NCBI GenBank assembly: GCA_035534615.1
Contig: DATLRO010000052.1
Span: forward strand, 1 to 61,471
Direction of reading: 5' to 3'
From: JAGWRA01 sp035534615
Lineage (GTDB): Bacteria; Acidobacteriota; Vicinamibacteria; Vicinamibacterales; CAVVIG01
Length of the DNA: 61,471 bases
Below, one piece after another: positions 42,919-51,246 of the stretch. The notes beneath the pieces are model-generated. The model was not told the DNA's origin. It made no database searches and worked only from the letters and a program-made list of their open reading frames with translations. How positions within the stretch are numbered: position 1 is the first letter of the stretch; every line of letters starts with the position of its first letter. The position numbers and the translations under genes were made by a program.

Positions 42919-44502
42919 TCATGAGTCCTTTCTGTCGCCTCTGTCGCCTCGACCGTTTCCGGCTCCCGGGCCGGCCTCTGCGGCCCCGGACGGGCGTCCC
43001 CGGCGGGACGTCTTCCGGATCACCCTATCGTACACTTGGACGTACTGCCGGGCCGAGGCGTCCCAGGAATGGTCTTCGGCCATGCCCTGCCGCTGCAAGC
43101 GCCTCCAGCGGCGGGCGTTGCGGAAGAGGTCGAGCGCCTGCGCCAGGGCGGCCAGCAGCGCGTCCCCAGTGTACTCCCTGAACACGAAGCCCGTCCCCTG
43201 GCCGGTGCGCGGGTCGTACGGCGTCACCGTGTCGGCCAGGCCTCCGGTCGCCCGGACCACCGGTACGGTGCCGTACCGCAGACTGTAGAGCTGATTGAGT
43301 CCGCAGGGCTCGAAGCGCGACGGCATCAGGAAGAGATCGGCCCCCCCCTCGATCAGGTGGGCCAGCCGGTCGTCGAAGCCGATGCGGACCCGCACCCGGT
43401 CGGGATGGCGCGCCGCGAGCCGCTGCCACTCCTCCTCCAGCCACCGGTCGCCGCTGCCGAGCAGCACGAAGGTGGCCTCCATCGCCGCCAGCCGATCCCC
43501 CACGCTCGCGAGCAGGTCGAACCCCTTCTGCGGGACGAGGCGCGTGATCATGCCGACGAGCGGCCGCGAGAGGTACGGCTCGTCGGCCGGCAGGTCGAAC
43601 GCGTTGAGCGCCTCGCGTTTCGACGCGATCTTGGGGCCGGGGTCGTCCGCCGAATAGGGGGTCGGCAGGTGCGGGTCGCGGGCCGGATTCCACCAGCCGA
43701 CGTCGATGCCGTTCAGGATGCCGACGAGATCCCCGGCACGCTGGCGCAGGATGCCGTCGAAGCCGACGCCCGACTCCGGCTGCTGGATCTCGCGGGCATA
43801 GGTGGGGCTCACGGTCGTGATGACGTCGCTGAAGACGACGCCCCCCTTCAGGAACGAGATCTGTCCCCAGAACTCCAGGCGGTCGACCGTGAAGAGATCC
43901 GAGCCGAGATCGAGCCGCGGCAGCCAGTCGGCCGGCGCCACCCCCTGGTAGGCGAGGTTGTGGATCGTCAGCACGGTGGGGACGCCGCCGAGCACGGGAT
44001 GCCGCCGGTACCGCGTCTTCAGGTACACGGGCGCCAGGCCGGCGTGCCAGTCGTGCGCATGGACGACGGCCGGACGCTGCGCCGTCCGCGCGAAATGCTC
44101 CAGCGCCGCGCGGGTCAGCCACGCGAAGCGGCGCGGGTTGTCCGGGTAGGCCTCCTCGCCCCGGCCGTACACGCCGTCGCGCGCGTACAGGTCCGGGCAG
44201 TCGACGAACAGCGCGCGCACCCGCGGTGCGATGGCGTGCTCGAGAATCCGGACGTCGCGCACGTAGCCGCCGACATCGAGCGCGAAGCGGTCGATCTCCG
44301 CTCCGACCTCGATCCAGCCGTAGCGCGGCAGCGCCACCGTGACGGCGAGCCCGGCCCGTCCGAGCGCCGGCGGCAGCGACCCGAGCACTTCACCGAGGCC
44401 GCCCGTCCGGGCGAACGGCGCCATCTCGGACGAGATCATCAGGATGTGGCGCGGCGGTCCCGAGGCGTGGGACGGCTTCGGGCTGGGAGGACGTTTCGCC
44501 AT
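42919..44502 (-). CDS. glgA: Glycogen synthase (GT5)
   Basis: This 527-residue GT5 enzyme elongates alpha-1,4-glucan. The N-terminal domain has ILMISSEMAPFARTGGLGEV. The donor-domain motifs are LVGMITRLVPQKGFDLLASV and MPSRFEPCGLNQLYSLRYG, with TVPVVRATGGLADTV. The usual substrate-binding Lys of KxGGL is Arg here (about residue 32). The ATG at 44502 is chosen; upstream extension is Arg-rich and not family-like. No other glycogen gene is near. Confidence 0.9.
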   Translation of the reverse strand: MAKRPPSPKPSHASGPPRHILMISSEMAPFARTGGLGEVLGSLPPALGRAGLAVTVALPRYGWIEVGAEIDRFALDVGGYVRDVRILEHAIAPRVRALFVDCPDLYARDGVYGRGEEAYPDNPRRFAWLTRAALEHFARTAQRPAVVHAHDWHAGLAPVYLKTRYRRHPVLGGVPTVLTIHNLAYQGVAPADWLPRLDLGSDLFTVDRLEFWGQISFLKGGVVFSDVITTVSPTYAREIQQPESGVGFDGILRQRAGDLVGILNGIDVGWWNPARDPHLPTPYSADDPGPKIASKREALNAFDLPADEPYLSRPLVGMITRLVPQKGFDLLASVGDRLAAMEATFVLLGSGDRWLEEEWQRLAARHPDRVRVRIGFDDRLAHLIEGGADLFLMPSRFEPCGLNQLYSLRYGTVPVVRATGGLADTVTPYDPRTGQGTGFVFREYTGDALLAALAQALDLFRNARRWRRLQRQGMAEDHSWDASARQYVQVYDRVIRKTSRRGRPSGAAEAGPGAGNGRGDRGDRKDS

Positions 44503-44625
44503 CGCGGAGCAGGCTGGCAGGCGTCGCCGGAGCGAGCACGTGAGTGTAGCACAGCGGCGCCGGCCGGCCGCGGGCGGGCCCGGCTCACCCGGCTCGATTC
44601 CTGCGTGCCGCCCGCACGCGTCGGA

Positions 44626-44631
44626 TACAAT
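44626..44631 (+). promoter_or_regulatory. -10 box 6 bases before the fdhE-like gene
   Basis: TACAAT is followed by CCTCGC and the GTG start at 44638. No ribosome binding site fits between, so a leaderless mRNA is predicted. No clear -35 box. Confidence 0.45.
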
Positions 44632-44637
44632 CCTCGC

Positions 44638-45504
44638 GTGCCACCCGAACGCCGCCACCCGCTCCGCGCCGAACCGAGGGAAATCGTCGAGCTGCGCGCG
44701 CTGAAGACCGCACAGCCCGAGCTGGGGCCGGCGGTCGACATGCACATCGCGCTCGCCGAGCTGCAGCGCCGCGTGCAGGCGCGCGTCTCCCTCCCCTGGA
44801 TCGAGGTCGACGCCGACCGGCTGCGGCAGCAGCTCGCCGCCGGCCGGCCGCTGCTCCGCTTCGACGACATCCCGATCGACTGGACGGAGTTCCGCCTCAT
44901 GGTCCGCCAGACCACCGACATCCTGCGCCGCTTCGAGGCGCTCGAGGTGGCCGACGCGGAGCGCATCCAGACGCTCGCGCGCGAAGCCGACGTCCTGGAG
45001 GCGGTCGTCCGGCGGTGGTACACCGCCGGCCTCGATCGCCGCACCGGCGCCGCCGTCCAGCCTCCGCCGGCAGACGAGCCGCCGATGCTGGACCAGGTAC
45101 TCGCGCTCGCCGTCCGTCCGTTCCTCGCCCGCTGCGTCGAGACGGTGCTGCCGCGCGTGGATATCGGAGCCTGGACGCGCGGGTACTGTCCGCTCTGCGG
45201 GTGGGATCCCGAGATGGCGGTCATCACCCAGTCGGGCGAACGCCGCCTGCTGTGCGGCCGCTGCGCGGCCTCGTGGAAGTTCGACGGGATCGCCTGTCCG
45301 TTCTGCGGCAACGACGACCGGACGCGGATCACCTCGTTCGCGACCCGCGACGGGCGCTACCGCCTGGCCGGCTGCGACCGGTGCCAGCGCTACCTCAAGG
45401 CGTACGACGGCCGCAACGCGGCGCGGCCGGTCATGCCGGTGGTGGATGCGGTCGCGACGCTGCCGCTGGACGCGGAAGCGGTCAGGCGGGGCTACGAAGG
45501 CTGA
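44638..45504 (+). CDS. FdhE-like formate dehydrogenase accessory protein
   Basis: This is a 288-residue protein. The C-terminal half has four Cys pairs placed as rubredoxin-like metal sites: CPLCGW, CGRCAASW, CPFCGN and CDRCQRY. This is the FdhE arrangement. FdhE binds formate dehydrogenase during its assembly. No formate dehydrogenase genes are present in this window. The GTG at 44638 (VPPERRHPLR) is chosen since the much longer frame upstream is antisense to glgA. Confidence 0.82.
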   Translation: MPPERRHPLRAEPREIVELRALKTAQPELGPAVDMHIALAELQRRVQARVSLPWIEVDADRLRQQLAAGRPLLRFDDIPIDWTEFRLMVRQTTDILRRFEALEVADAERIQTLAREADVLEAVVRRWYTAGLDRRTGAAVQPPPADEPPMLDQVLALAVRPFLARCVETVLPRVDIGAWTRGYCPLCGWDPEMAVITQSGERRLLCGRCAASWKFDGIACPFCGNDDRTRITSFATRDGRYRLAGCDRCQRYLKAYDGRNAARPVMPVVDAVATLPLDAEAVRRGYEG

Positions 45505-45508
45505 GGGC

Positions 45509-45532
45509 GTCCGGGCGCCGGAGCGCCCGGAC
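45509..45532. terminator. Bidirectional hairpin between fdhE-like and D-Ala-D-Ala peptidase genes
   Basis: GTCCGGGCGC pairs perfectly with GCGCCCGGAC around a CGGA loop. It lies 5 bases after one stop and 9 bases before the other. It has no T-run. Confidence 0.6.
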
Positions 45533-45540
45533 GGCGGCAG

Positions 45541-46572
45541 CTATTTGTTGGGCAGCGGCCGGCTCTGCGTCCCCTCGGCGGCGAACAGTTCGTCGGCCCG
45601 GCTGTTGAGCCACGTGAACAGGTTCTGGGCCTCGACGAAGCGCCCGGCGTTCGAATGGGCGCCGAGCACCACGACGGCGACGTCCCGTCCGGTCTGCGGC
45701 AGCCGCAGCAGCGTGGCCAGGCAGAAGCCGGCCTTGGAAATGAAGCCGGTCTTGGCGGCCCGCACGTCCACGCCGGCGCGTCCCAGCAGGTGATCGGTGC
45801 TGTGGATCGTGATGACGCGGCGGTTGGTCCGGATCGTGTACTCCGGCAGCCGCATGATCGACGCGATCAGGTTGTTGCGCGAGGCATAGGTGATGAGCCG
45901 CGCCATGTCGTAGGCGGACGACACGTTGCGCGCGTCGAGCCCCGACGGATCGGCGTAGTGCGTGTTCTTGAGACCCAGCCCGGCCGCCTTCTCGTTCATC
46001 CGCTCGATGAAGCCGCGCGTCCCCTCGGGCGAGATCCGCGCCAGCGCGCGCGCCGCCGCGTTGTCGGACGGAATCAGCAGCAGGTGCAGCAGATCGTCGA
46101 CCGTGAGCACGTCGTACGCCCGCAGGTACGTCAGCGAGGCCCGGTAGACGTCGCTCGGCTCGATCCGCACTTCCCGCGACAGATCCGGATGATCCGACAG
46201 GAAGACGAGCGCCGTCATCACCTTCGTGATGCTCGCGATCGAGCGCTCGTCGTTCGCATTTTCCTGGAACAGGATGTGGCCGGTCAGCGGATCGTAGACG
46301 ATCGCCGCCGCCGCCCGGACGTCCGGCACCACGTGACCGTCGGCGTCCACGCGATACCGCGGGACGACCGCTTCGGCCATCTCCCGGGCCCGCGCCTCGG
46401 CCCGGGCCCGGACCAGCCGCAGCCGGCGGTCGCGGGCGCGCGCCCGCGAATAGGCGGTCGACGCCTTTCTCGGCGCGACGTGTCGCGGCGCCGCCTCGAC
46501 CGTCCCGAGACCGACGGTCAGCAGGGCCACGAAAAGGATTCTGGCTGCCCTGAACATCCGGTGGTGGTTCAC
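45541..46572 (-). CDS. D-alanyl-D-alanine peptidase of the S11 family (PBP7-like)
   Basis: This 343-residue exported penicillin-binding protein has a signal peptide near the start, then a basic Arg/Ala-rich stretch (about 40-70). The catalytic SITK tetrad is at about 114-117, SDN at about 167 and KTG at about 259. It trims or cleaves peptidoglycan cross-links. It has no C-terminal amphipathic anchor, so it resembles PBP7 more than DacA. The GTG at 46572 is chosen because it has an AGGA element upstream; the ATG at 46557 is an alternative. Confidence 0.88.
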   Translation of the reverse strand: MNHHRMFRAARILFVALLTVGLGTVEAAPRHVAPRKASTAYSRARARDRRLRLVRARAEARAREMAEAVVPRYRVDADGHVVPDVRAAAAIVYDPLTGHILFQENANDERSIASITKVMTALVFLSDHPDLSREVRIEPSDVYRASLTYLRAYDVLTVDDLLHLLLIPSDNAAARALARISPEGTRGFIERMNEKAAGLGLKNTHYADPSGLDARNVSSAYDMARLITYASRNNLIASIMRLPEYTIRTNRRVITIHSTDHLLGRAGVDVRAAKTGFISKAGFCLATLLRLPQTGRDVAVVVLGAHSNAGRFVEAQNLFTWLNSRADELFAAEGTQSRPLPNK

Positions 46573-46626
46573 CTGGTTCCTGCTCCCCTCTGGACCGAGG
46601 TACGCCTGCACGTCAAAGTAATCGGC

Positions 46627-46654
46627 ATTTTAGCAGGAAGCGAGTAGATCGCAA
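46627..46654 (-). promoter_or_regulatory. Promoter of the S11 peptidase gene
   Basis: On the minus strand TTGCGA and TAAAAT are 16 bases apart, with the start codon about 55 bases downstream. Confidence 0.5.
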
Positions 46655-46800
46655 GAGATTTCCGGCCAAAATCGCGTCGATTTCGCCTCTTCCCCGCCCC
46701 TCCTCCGCCGCCTCGGCCGGCCCGCTCCGGCGCGACGTCCACCAGCCGGTCCGTGCCTGTGCAAGAATGACTCCTGTCGCGCCAGCTCACGAGGGCCCAC

Positions 46801-47406
46801 ATGGATCCTGTCCGCCTCGAAGAATTCGCCGCGCTCCGCGCCACGATCCGCGAGCGCGGCACCGCGCGCGTCTGGTTGTGCTGGGCCGGCATCGTCGGCT
46901 GGGCGACGCTGGTGGTCGCCGAGACGGCCATCGGCATGCTGCCGGTCGTCTCGCTCGTGCCGCTGCTCGTGCTCGCCGCCACGTTCGAAGGGGTCTATGC
47001 GTTGCACACCGGCGTCGAGCGGATCGGCCGGTACGTGCAGGTGGCGTTCGAAGAGGAGGCGCGGCCGGACGCGCCGACCCTGCCGTGGGAGACCGCGGCG
47101 ATGGCGTTCGGGCGGATCTTCCCGTCGGGCGGCTCGGACCCGTTGTTCGTCGGTCTGTTCCTCGGTGCGACGCTGCTGAACCTCGTGCCGGCCGCCCTCG
47201 CCGGTCCGATGCCGATCGAGATCGCGGTCATCGGCGGCGTGCACCTGCTGTTCGTGGTCCGCGTCCTGCGCGGGCGAACCAGGGCGGCCGGCCAGCGGGG
47301 CCGCGACCTCGAGCGCTTCCGGACCCTGGCCCGCGAACACGCGGCGGCCGTTGCGGGCCGATCCCGCGCCGGCGACGCTTCCGAACAGCCGCCGTCGGAG
47401 CGATGA
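46801..47406 (+). CDS. Membrane protein of unknown function
   Basis: This 201-residue protein has two adjacent hydrophobic segments near residues 25-65 (VWLCWAGIVGWATLVV and LPVVSLVPLLVLAATFEGVY). A central cytosolic or periplasmic part follows and then another pair (about 115-155). The C-terminus is basic and Ala-rich. It has no known motif. It sits alone between divergent and convergent neighbours. Confidence 0.7.
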   Translation: MDPVRLEEFAALRATIRERGTARVWLCWAGIVGWATLVVAETAIGMLPVVSLVPLLVLAATFEGVYALHTGVERIGRYVQVAFEEEARPDAPTLPWETAAMAFGRIFPSGGSDPLFVGLFLGATLLNLVPAALAGPMPIEIAVIGGVHLLFVVRVLRGRTRAAGQRGRDLERFRTLAREHAAAVAGRSRAGDASEQPPSER

Positions 47407-47858
47407 CCGGCCGCAGTCCCCAGCCCGACCGGGCGCAGCGCCTTCCTCTCGTCCCGCCGCCCTGTCGACCACTGTGAACGCCGTCGAACACTGACGGCTC
47501 AACGGTCCGGCTGCGACATTTTCCGCGGCTGCGCAACGCGATGCCGGCCGCTGTCCTGTCATGGTCCGGGGTCGCGCCCCGATCCGGACGACGCCGTTCA
47601 GGCGCGTCGATCCAACTTCCCGGTCGATCGAATTCAAATGCTGGTGAGCGGTACGTCTGCGTGCGATCGCGCACGTACGGACCGGAATCGCACAGGTCTC
47701 GCGCCCGACCCGCCGCCCGCTGAAGAACCTGCGTTTTTCGCTCCGCCGCCGCTCTCCAGCCCGGGTTCGTTCGAGCCGATGAATCAGGAAGAGTGGCCGG
47801 AGATTTCGGCACGCCGGTTGCACCGCGGACGGAGCAGGACGCAACAGGAGGTCAGGAG
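47407..47858. other. 452-base stretch without a supported gene
   Basis: I see no convincing reading frame. GTACGTCTGCGTGCGATCGC near 47650 is part of a partly palindromic stretch (CGTGCG ATCG CGCACG). The 3' end has two purine-rich elements, GGAGG and AGGAG, before the small gene at 47859. It may be a long leader or contain a small RNA. Confidence 0.3.
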
Positions 47859-48068
47859 ATGGGCGCCGTCTTCAAGTTGCTGGGGTTTGCCACGCTCGGC
47901 TGTGGATGCGTGATCGGCCGCTATCGGGAGGTGCCGACCAGCCGCGAGGTGGTGTACGTCGAGGAGAAGGGTTCGGGTTGCGGGAGCCACTGGCACCGGC
48001 GGAATCACACGCTCGTCCCCGGCCGGGCCGCGGTCAGTCCGATCGTTCCGCTGTCGCGCGCCTCGTAG
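47859..48068 (+). CDS. Small Cys/His-containing protein of unknown function
   Basis: This 69-residue frame starts at ATG 47859 with CAGGAGGTCAGGAG directly upstream. A short hydrophobic N-terminus (AVFKLLGFATLGCGCVIG) is followed by REVVYVEEKGSGCGSHWHRR. Three Cys and two His could bind a metal, or the N-terminal Cys could be lipidated. It ends just before a hairpin. Not recognised. Confidence 0.5.
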   Translation: MGAVFKLLGFATLGCGCVIGRYREVPTSREVVYVEEKGSGCGSHWHRRNHTLVPGRAAVSPIVPLSRAS

Positions 48069-48085
48069 GTCCGCCTTCCGCCTCC

Positions 48086-48107
48086 GCCGCCCGGCCAGCC
48101 GGGCGGC
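48086..48107. terminator. Bidirectional hairpin between small gene and VWFA gene
   Basis: GCCGCCCGGC pairs with GCCGGGCGGC around CA. It lies between convergent stops at 48068 and 48114. It has no T-run. Confidence 0.6.
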
Positions 48108-48113
48108 CCGGCT

Positions 48114-49403
48114 TCAGCGGATGCCGCCCTTCGTGGTCACCGGCACGGGCGGTCGCGGCAGGTAGTAGGTCTTGCGCGACCAGACGGTGACGTCCTTCCG
48201 ATCGACCTTCACATCGATGTTCCGCTCGCGCTTCCGCGGATTCGTGTCGCTCGAATAGTAGCCGAGCACGTAGTAATCGCTCGTCTCCGCGTCGATCTCC
48301 TTCAGCGCCTTGTCGAAGTCGTTCTGGTTGACCACGGCGATGCCGCCGGTCAGGTCGGCCAGCACCCGCAGGCTGTCCTGGGACTTGCGCAGATAGTTGT
48401 CCCATTCCGTCGGGTCGATGTTCTGATCGATGTCGGAGAACCCGGCCAGTCCGCGCGGATCGATCGTGTAGAACGTGGCGTTCGCGCGGTTGGCGGCGCG
48501 CGTCAGCTCCACCAGGTCGCGGGCGAGGTCGGAATCGGCGAACACCTGCCCCTGCATCGCCTGGGAGTCGAGCGAGTCCATCTGGGAGGCGCCGAACCGG
48601 TTGTCGAAATAGTTGCTGCTGGAGGAGCGCGCGCCGGCGAACGGGTTGAAATCGTAGCCGTCGCTCACGTAGATGATCGCCTTGCGCCGGTTCTGGATCT
48701 TCGCCAGCTGGTGGATCAGATCCTCGGCGGTCGAGAAGGCGACGTGCGCGCGGTAGCGGACCTCGTCCGGCCCCTGGCCGCTCTCGGGCCCGTTGATGAT
48801 GTCGGAGGGCGACAGCGCATCCCCCTGAATCTTCTTGATCGCGTCGTTCAGCGTCTGGCGGTCGTACGTCAGGTTCACGGCGAGCGACGACGGCCCGGTC
48901 GAGACGATGGCGAACATGTCGCCCGGGTGGATCAGATCCTTTTCGATCTTCTTGAACAGCTCGCGGATCCGTCCGGTGTTCTGGAAGTCCAGGTGCAGAT
49001 CGTCGACGAACAGGACGAAGATCCGGCCGGCCACGTCCTGGGGCGGGCGGGCCGGCGGCAGGATGATGCCCTCCTGCTGCGGCGGCGCCTGCGGCGTCAC
49101 GAGGTTGTACGTCCGGCCGCCGTGCACGAGCACGAGCGACGCGATGTGCTGCCTGACGCCGTCTTCCAGCACGGTGAAATCCTTCTTCGTCAGGTCCGGA
49201 AGGAATTCTCCCTTGGCATTCCGAACGATGACGTCGGTCGTGACAAGGTTCACCGCGACGCTGAAGTTCGGGCGCGCCTGATCGTCGGCCGGCGCGGCCG
49301 GCGCGGCGGGGGCCGCCGGAGGCTTCGCCTGGGCTCCCGCCAGCACCGTCATGCCGGTCAGCATGATGGCGACGGACCACAAACCTCGTGTTTTCAAAGC
49401 CAT
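48114..49403 (-). CDS. Exported VWFA-related domain protein
   Basis: This 429-residue protein has a signal peptide (about 1-25). FSVAVNLVTTDVIVRNAKGE and LTKKDFTVLEDGVRQHI form the N-terminal beta domain. A von Willebrand A-like domain follows with VLFVDDLHLDF in place of the DxSxS start. This is the VWFA-related family greatly expanded in Acidobacteriota, usually of unknown function. The MIDAS motif is changed, so metal-dependent binding is uncertain. A -10 box lies 7 bases before the ATG. Confidence 0.86.
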   Translation of the reverse strand: MALKTRGLWSVAIMLTGMTVLAGAQAKPPAAPAAPAAPADDQARPNFSVAVNLVTTDVIVRNAKGEFLPDLTKKDFTVLEDGVRQHIASLVLVHGGRTYNLVTPQAPPQQEGIILPPARPPQDVAGRIFVLFVDDLHLDFQNTGRIRELFKKIEKDLIHPGDMFAIVSTGPSSLAVNLTYDRQTLNDAIKKIQGDALSPSDIINGPESGQGPDEVRYRAHVAFSTAEDLIHQLAKIQNRRKAIIYVSDGYDFNPFAGARSSSSNYFDNRFGASQMDSLDSQAMQGQVFADSDLARDLVELTRAANRANATFYTIDPRGLAGFSDIDQNIDPTEWDNYLRKSQDSLRVLADLTGGIAVVNQNDFDKALKEIDAETSDYYVLGYYSSDTNPRKRERNIDVKVDRKDVTVWSRKTYYLPRPPVPVTTKGGIR

Positions 49404-49410
49404 GCCTTCC

Positions 49411-49419
49411 AGTATAACA
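49411..49419 (-). promoter_or_regulatory. Extended -10 promoter next to the VWFA start codon
   Basis: The minus strand reads TGTTATACT and then GGAAGGC before the ATG at 49403. With a normal start site, the mRNA would begin at or within a few bases of the ATG. Confidence 0.55.
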
Positions 49420-49501
49420 GAGCGGATCCTGCTGAATCCGACGGTGGTTTAGACGGCGGTCGGCGCGCGTTGGCCGGGCAAACCCGGCCGCAGGGCGGGG
49501 G

Positions 49502-50443
49502 TCAGTCGAGGTCGTCTGTGTCCGGTCCGGCATCCTCGTCCGGCCGCTGATCCGCGCCAGCCTCGGACTCGTCCGGGTGGACGGCGGCGGATCGCGCCTC
49601 GGCGGCACCGGCCTCGCCTTCGCCGGCAGCGGTCCCGTCACGCCGTGCCTCGGCGAGCGCGCGCCGGCGACGGCTCCGGCGGACGCCGCCACGGCGCGAG
49701 CGGCGCCGGCGACCGACGGCGCGCCGCAGCTCTTCGAACACCGTCTCGAACTCTTCCAGCCCCTGACGCGCTTCCCCCAGCGTGACCCAGGCATCCGGAT
49801 TCAGGCGTTCGGCCTCGCGGCGCAGCTGCTCGAGCCGGTCCGCCTCCCCGCTCCGTTCGGTAATCCGGGCCTGCACCTCGGCGTAACGGGTGCGCAGCCG
49901 GGCCAGTCCTTCCGCTCCGACCAGCTCCTCGGCCGGCACGGGTCGCGCCGATTCCGGCAGCGGCGACACCGGCTCGCCGACAGGCTGGCGGACCTCGAGG
50001 CGGGCGATCGGCGGCGCGACCGTCTCGACCACCGGCTCCGGCGGCTCGGCCAGTGCGGGCGGCGCGGGCGGCGGCTCGACCGGTCTCGCGACCGGCGGCG
50101 CCGGTGCCCCCCGCGAGGCCGTCCGGCCCCCGGCCGGTCGCGCCGCGGGGGCCGGCTCGCGTTCCCGCCGCCGGCGGGCGCCCCCGCGCGCCGGCTCGGC
50201 CACAGGGGCCGGCGCCGGCCGGGCCTCGAGAATGCGCGTCCAGTCGAACGTGAGGTCGGGGTTGTGCTCCTCGATCGCCCGGATGGCCTCTTCGTCCAGC
50301 GGCGCCCGGCCGACCTTCACGTTCGGCGGAGTCCGGAACCAGTAGAGCAGGCGGGCCTGTTTCTTCCCGCGCCGGGCGGCCGCGTGCATGATGTACGTAT
50401 GCTCGTAGCCGCGCCGGTCGCGCGAGAATCGAATATAGGGCAC
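49502..50443 (-). CDS. Basic/acidic coiled-coil protein of unknown function
   Basis: This 313-residue protein has an N-terminal domain of about 75 residues (YIRFSRDRRGYEHTYIMHAA, then KKQARLLYWFRTPPNVKVGR). A long Pro/Ala/Glu-rich disordered region follows, then a helical, probably coiled-coil part (about 175-240, LARLRTRYAEVQARITERSG), an Arg-rich stretch (RRRRSRRGGVRRSRRRR) and an acidic tail ending DTDDLD. It is probably a nucleic-acid-associated protein. The gene starts 3 bases after the nuclease-like gene upstream, forming a unit. Not recognised. Confidence 0.72.
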   Translation of the reverse strand: MPYIRFSRDRRGYEHTYIMHAAARRGKKQARLLYWFRTPPNVKVGRAPLDEEAIRAIEEHNPDLTFDWTRILEARPAPAPVAEPARGGARRRREREPAPAARPAGGRTASRGAPAPPVARPVEPPPAPPALAEPPEPVVETVAPPIARLEVRQPVGEPVSPLPESARPVPAEELVGAEGLARLRTRYAEVQARITERSGEADRLEQLRREAERLNPDAWVTLGEARQGLEEFETVFEELRRAVGRRRRSRRGGVRRSRRRRALAEARRDGTAAGEGEAGAAEARSAAVHPDESEAGADQRPDEDAGPDTDDLD

Positions 50444-50446
50444 GGG

Positions 50447-51055
50447 TTACTTCCGCTTCTGGGCCCGGGCCGGCTTCCGGGCCGCCGGCTTCTTCTTGGC
50501 GGGGCGCGCCGCGGACGGCCGCGGGGCCGCTTTCGCCGCCCGGGCAGCGGCCGGTCGCCGGCCCGGCTCGGCCGGCGCCTTGGCGGCGCGCGCGCTTCTG
50601 GCGGCCGACGCCGCCCGGCCGGCCTCGGGACGGGCGCGGGCGACCTGCGTGAAGCGCAGCTGGTCGCCGATCGTGTGATAGCTCCAGATCTCGGTGAACG
50701 GGATGTCGTACTCGGTCAGCAGGCGGCGGGCTGAATCGACCGATCCGGTCGGCACGTACAGGTAGAACGCCGCCCGCAGCGCACCGAAGTACTTCCACTG
50801 CGAAAGCGCCTCGAGGTGGTTGACCGATTCGCCGCTTTCCACCTCGACCACGGCCTGCAGCCGGTGTCCCCGATCGGGCGAATTCATCACGAGGTCCGGG
50901 TACAGGGCCGACGGCCCCGTGCCCACGGGGACGTTCTGCTCCGCACCCGGGTTGATGCCGACGTCGAACCGGCGCCGGTACCGCGTCTGTAACAGGCGGA
51001 TGACCCGGTCGTGTTCGAGCTGTTCGCGAACCGGCCGTACCAGGACTGGGCTCAC
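50447..51055 (-). CDS. Possible PD-(D/E)XK-like protein with a histone-like tail
   Basis: This 202-residue protein has residues about 1-140 that look like a small restriction-endonuclease-type fold. There is a Pro-Asp at about 53-54 in ALYPDLVMNS, a strand with Glu-x-Glu at about 71-73 in QAVVEVESGE, and a following helix (LEALSQWKYFGALR). The usual Lys of the motif is not obvious, so activity is uncertain. Residues 141-202 are a Lys/Ala/Pro/Arg tail ending PAKKKPAARKPARAQKRK, like histone H1 or HU-tail sequences, which would bind nucleic acid. It pairs with the downstream coiled-coil gene. Confidence 0.65.
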   Translation of the reverse strand: MSPVLVRPVREQLEHDRVIRLLQTRYRRRFDVGINPGAEQNVPVGTGPSALYPDLVMNSPDRGHRLQAVVEVESGESVNHLEALSQWKYFGALRAAFYLYVPTGSVDSARRLLTEYDIPFTEIWSYHTIGDQLRFTQVARARPEAGRAASAARSARAAKAPAEPGRRPAAARAAKAAPRPSAARPAKKKPAARKPARAQKRK

Positions 51056-51211
51056 ACACCCTCCACGGAAAGAGAGACGGCGCCGCCGATCAAATCCGGG
51101 AGTCTAGCACGATTTCCCCGCCCTGCACGGCGCGATCGGGCCGATGATCGGTTTCTTTTCGCATCAGAGTCCGATTCTGTCCGGTTTGCCTACAGTTTTC
51201 AATTCGAAGGC

Positions 51212-51240
51212 TTGACGAAACCCCCGCCCACACCCACAAT
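51212..51240 (+). promoter_or_regulatory. Promoter of the response regulator / heme operon
   Basis: TTGACG (51212-51217) and CACAAT (51235-51240) are 17 bases apart. Only AGCGGC separates the -10 box from the GTG start at 51247, so the transcript should be leaderless. Confidence 0.55.
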
Positions 51241-51246
51241 AGCGGC

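Noticed and set aside
43036..44637. Long N-terminal extension of the fdhE-like gene
   Set aside because: The extension is antisense to glgA; FdhE similarity begins after the GTG at 44638, which has a -10 box directly upstream.
47638..47913. A 91-codon plus-strand frame before the small Cys/His gene
   Set aside because: It overlaps that gene in another frame, has low-complexity Pro/Ser/Arg composition and lacks a ribosome binding site.
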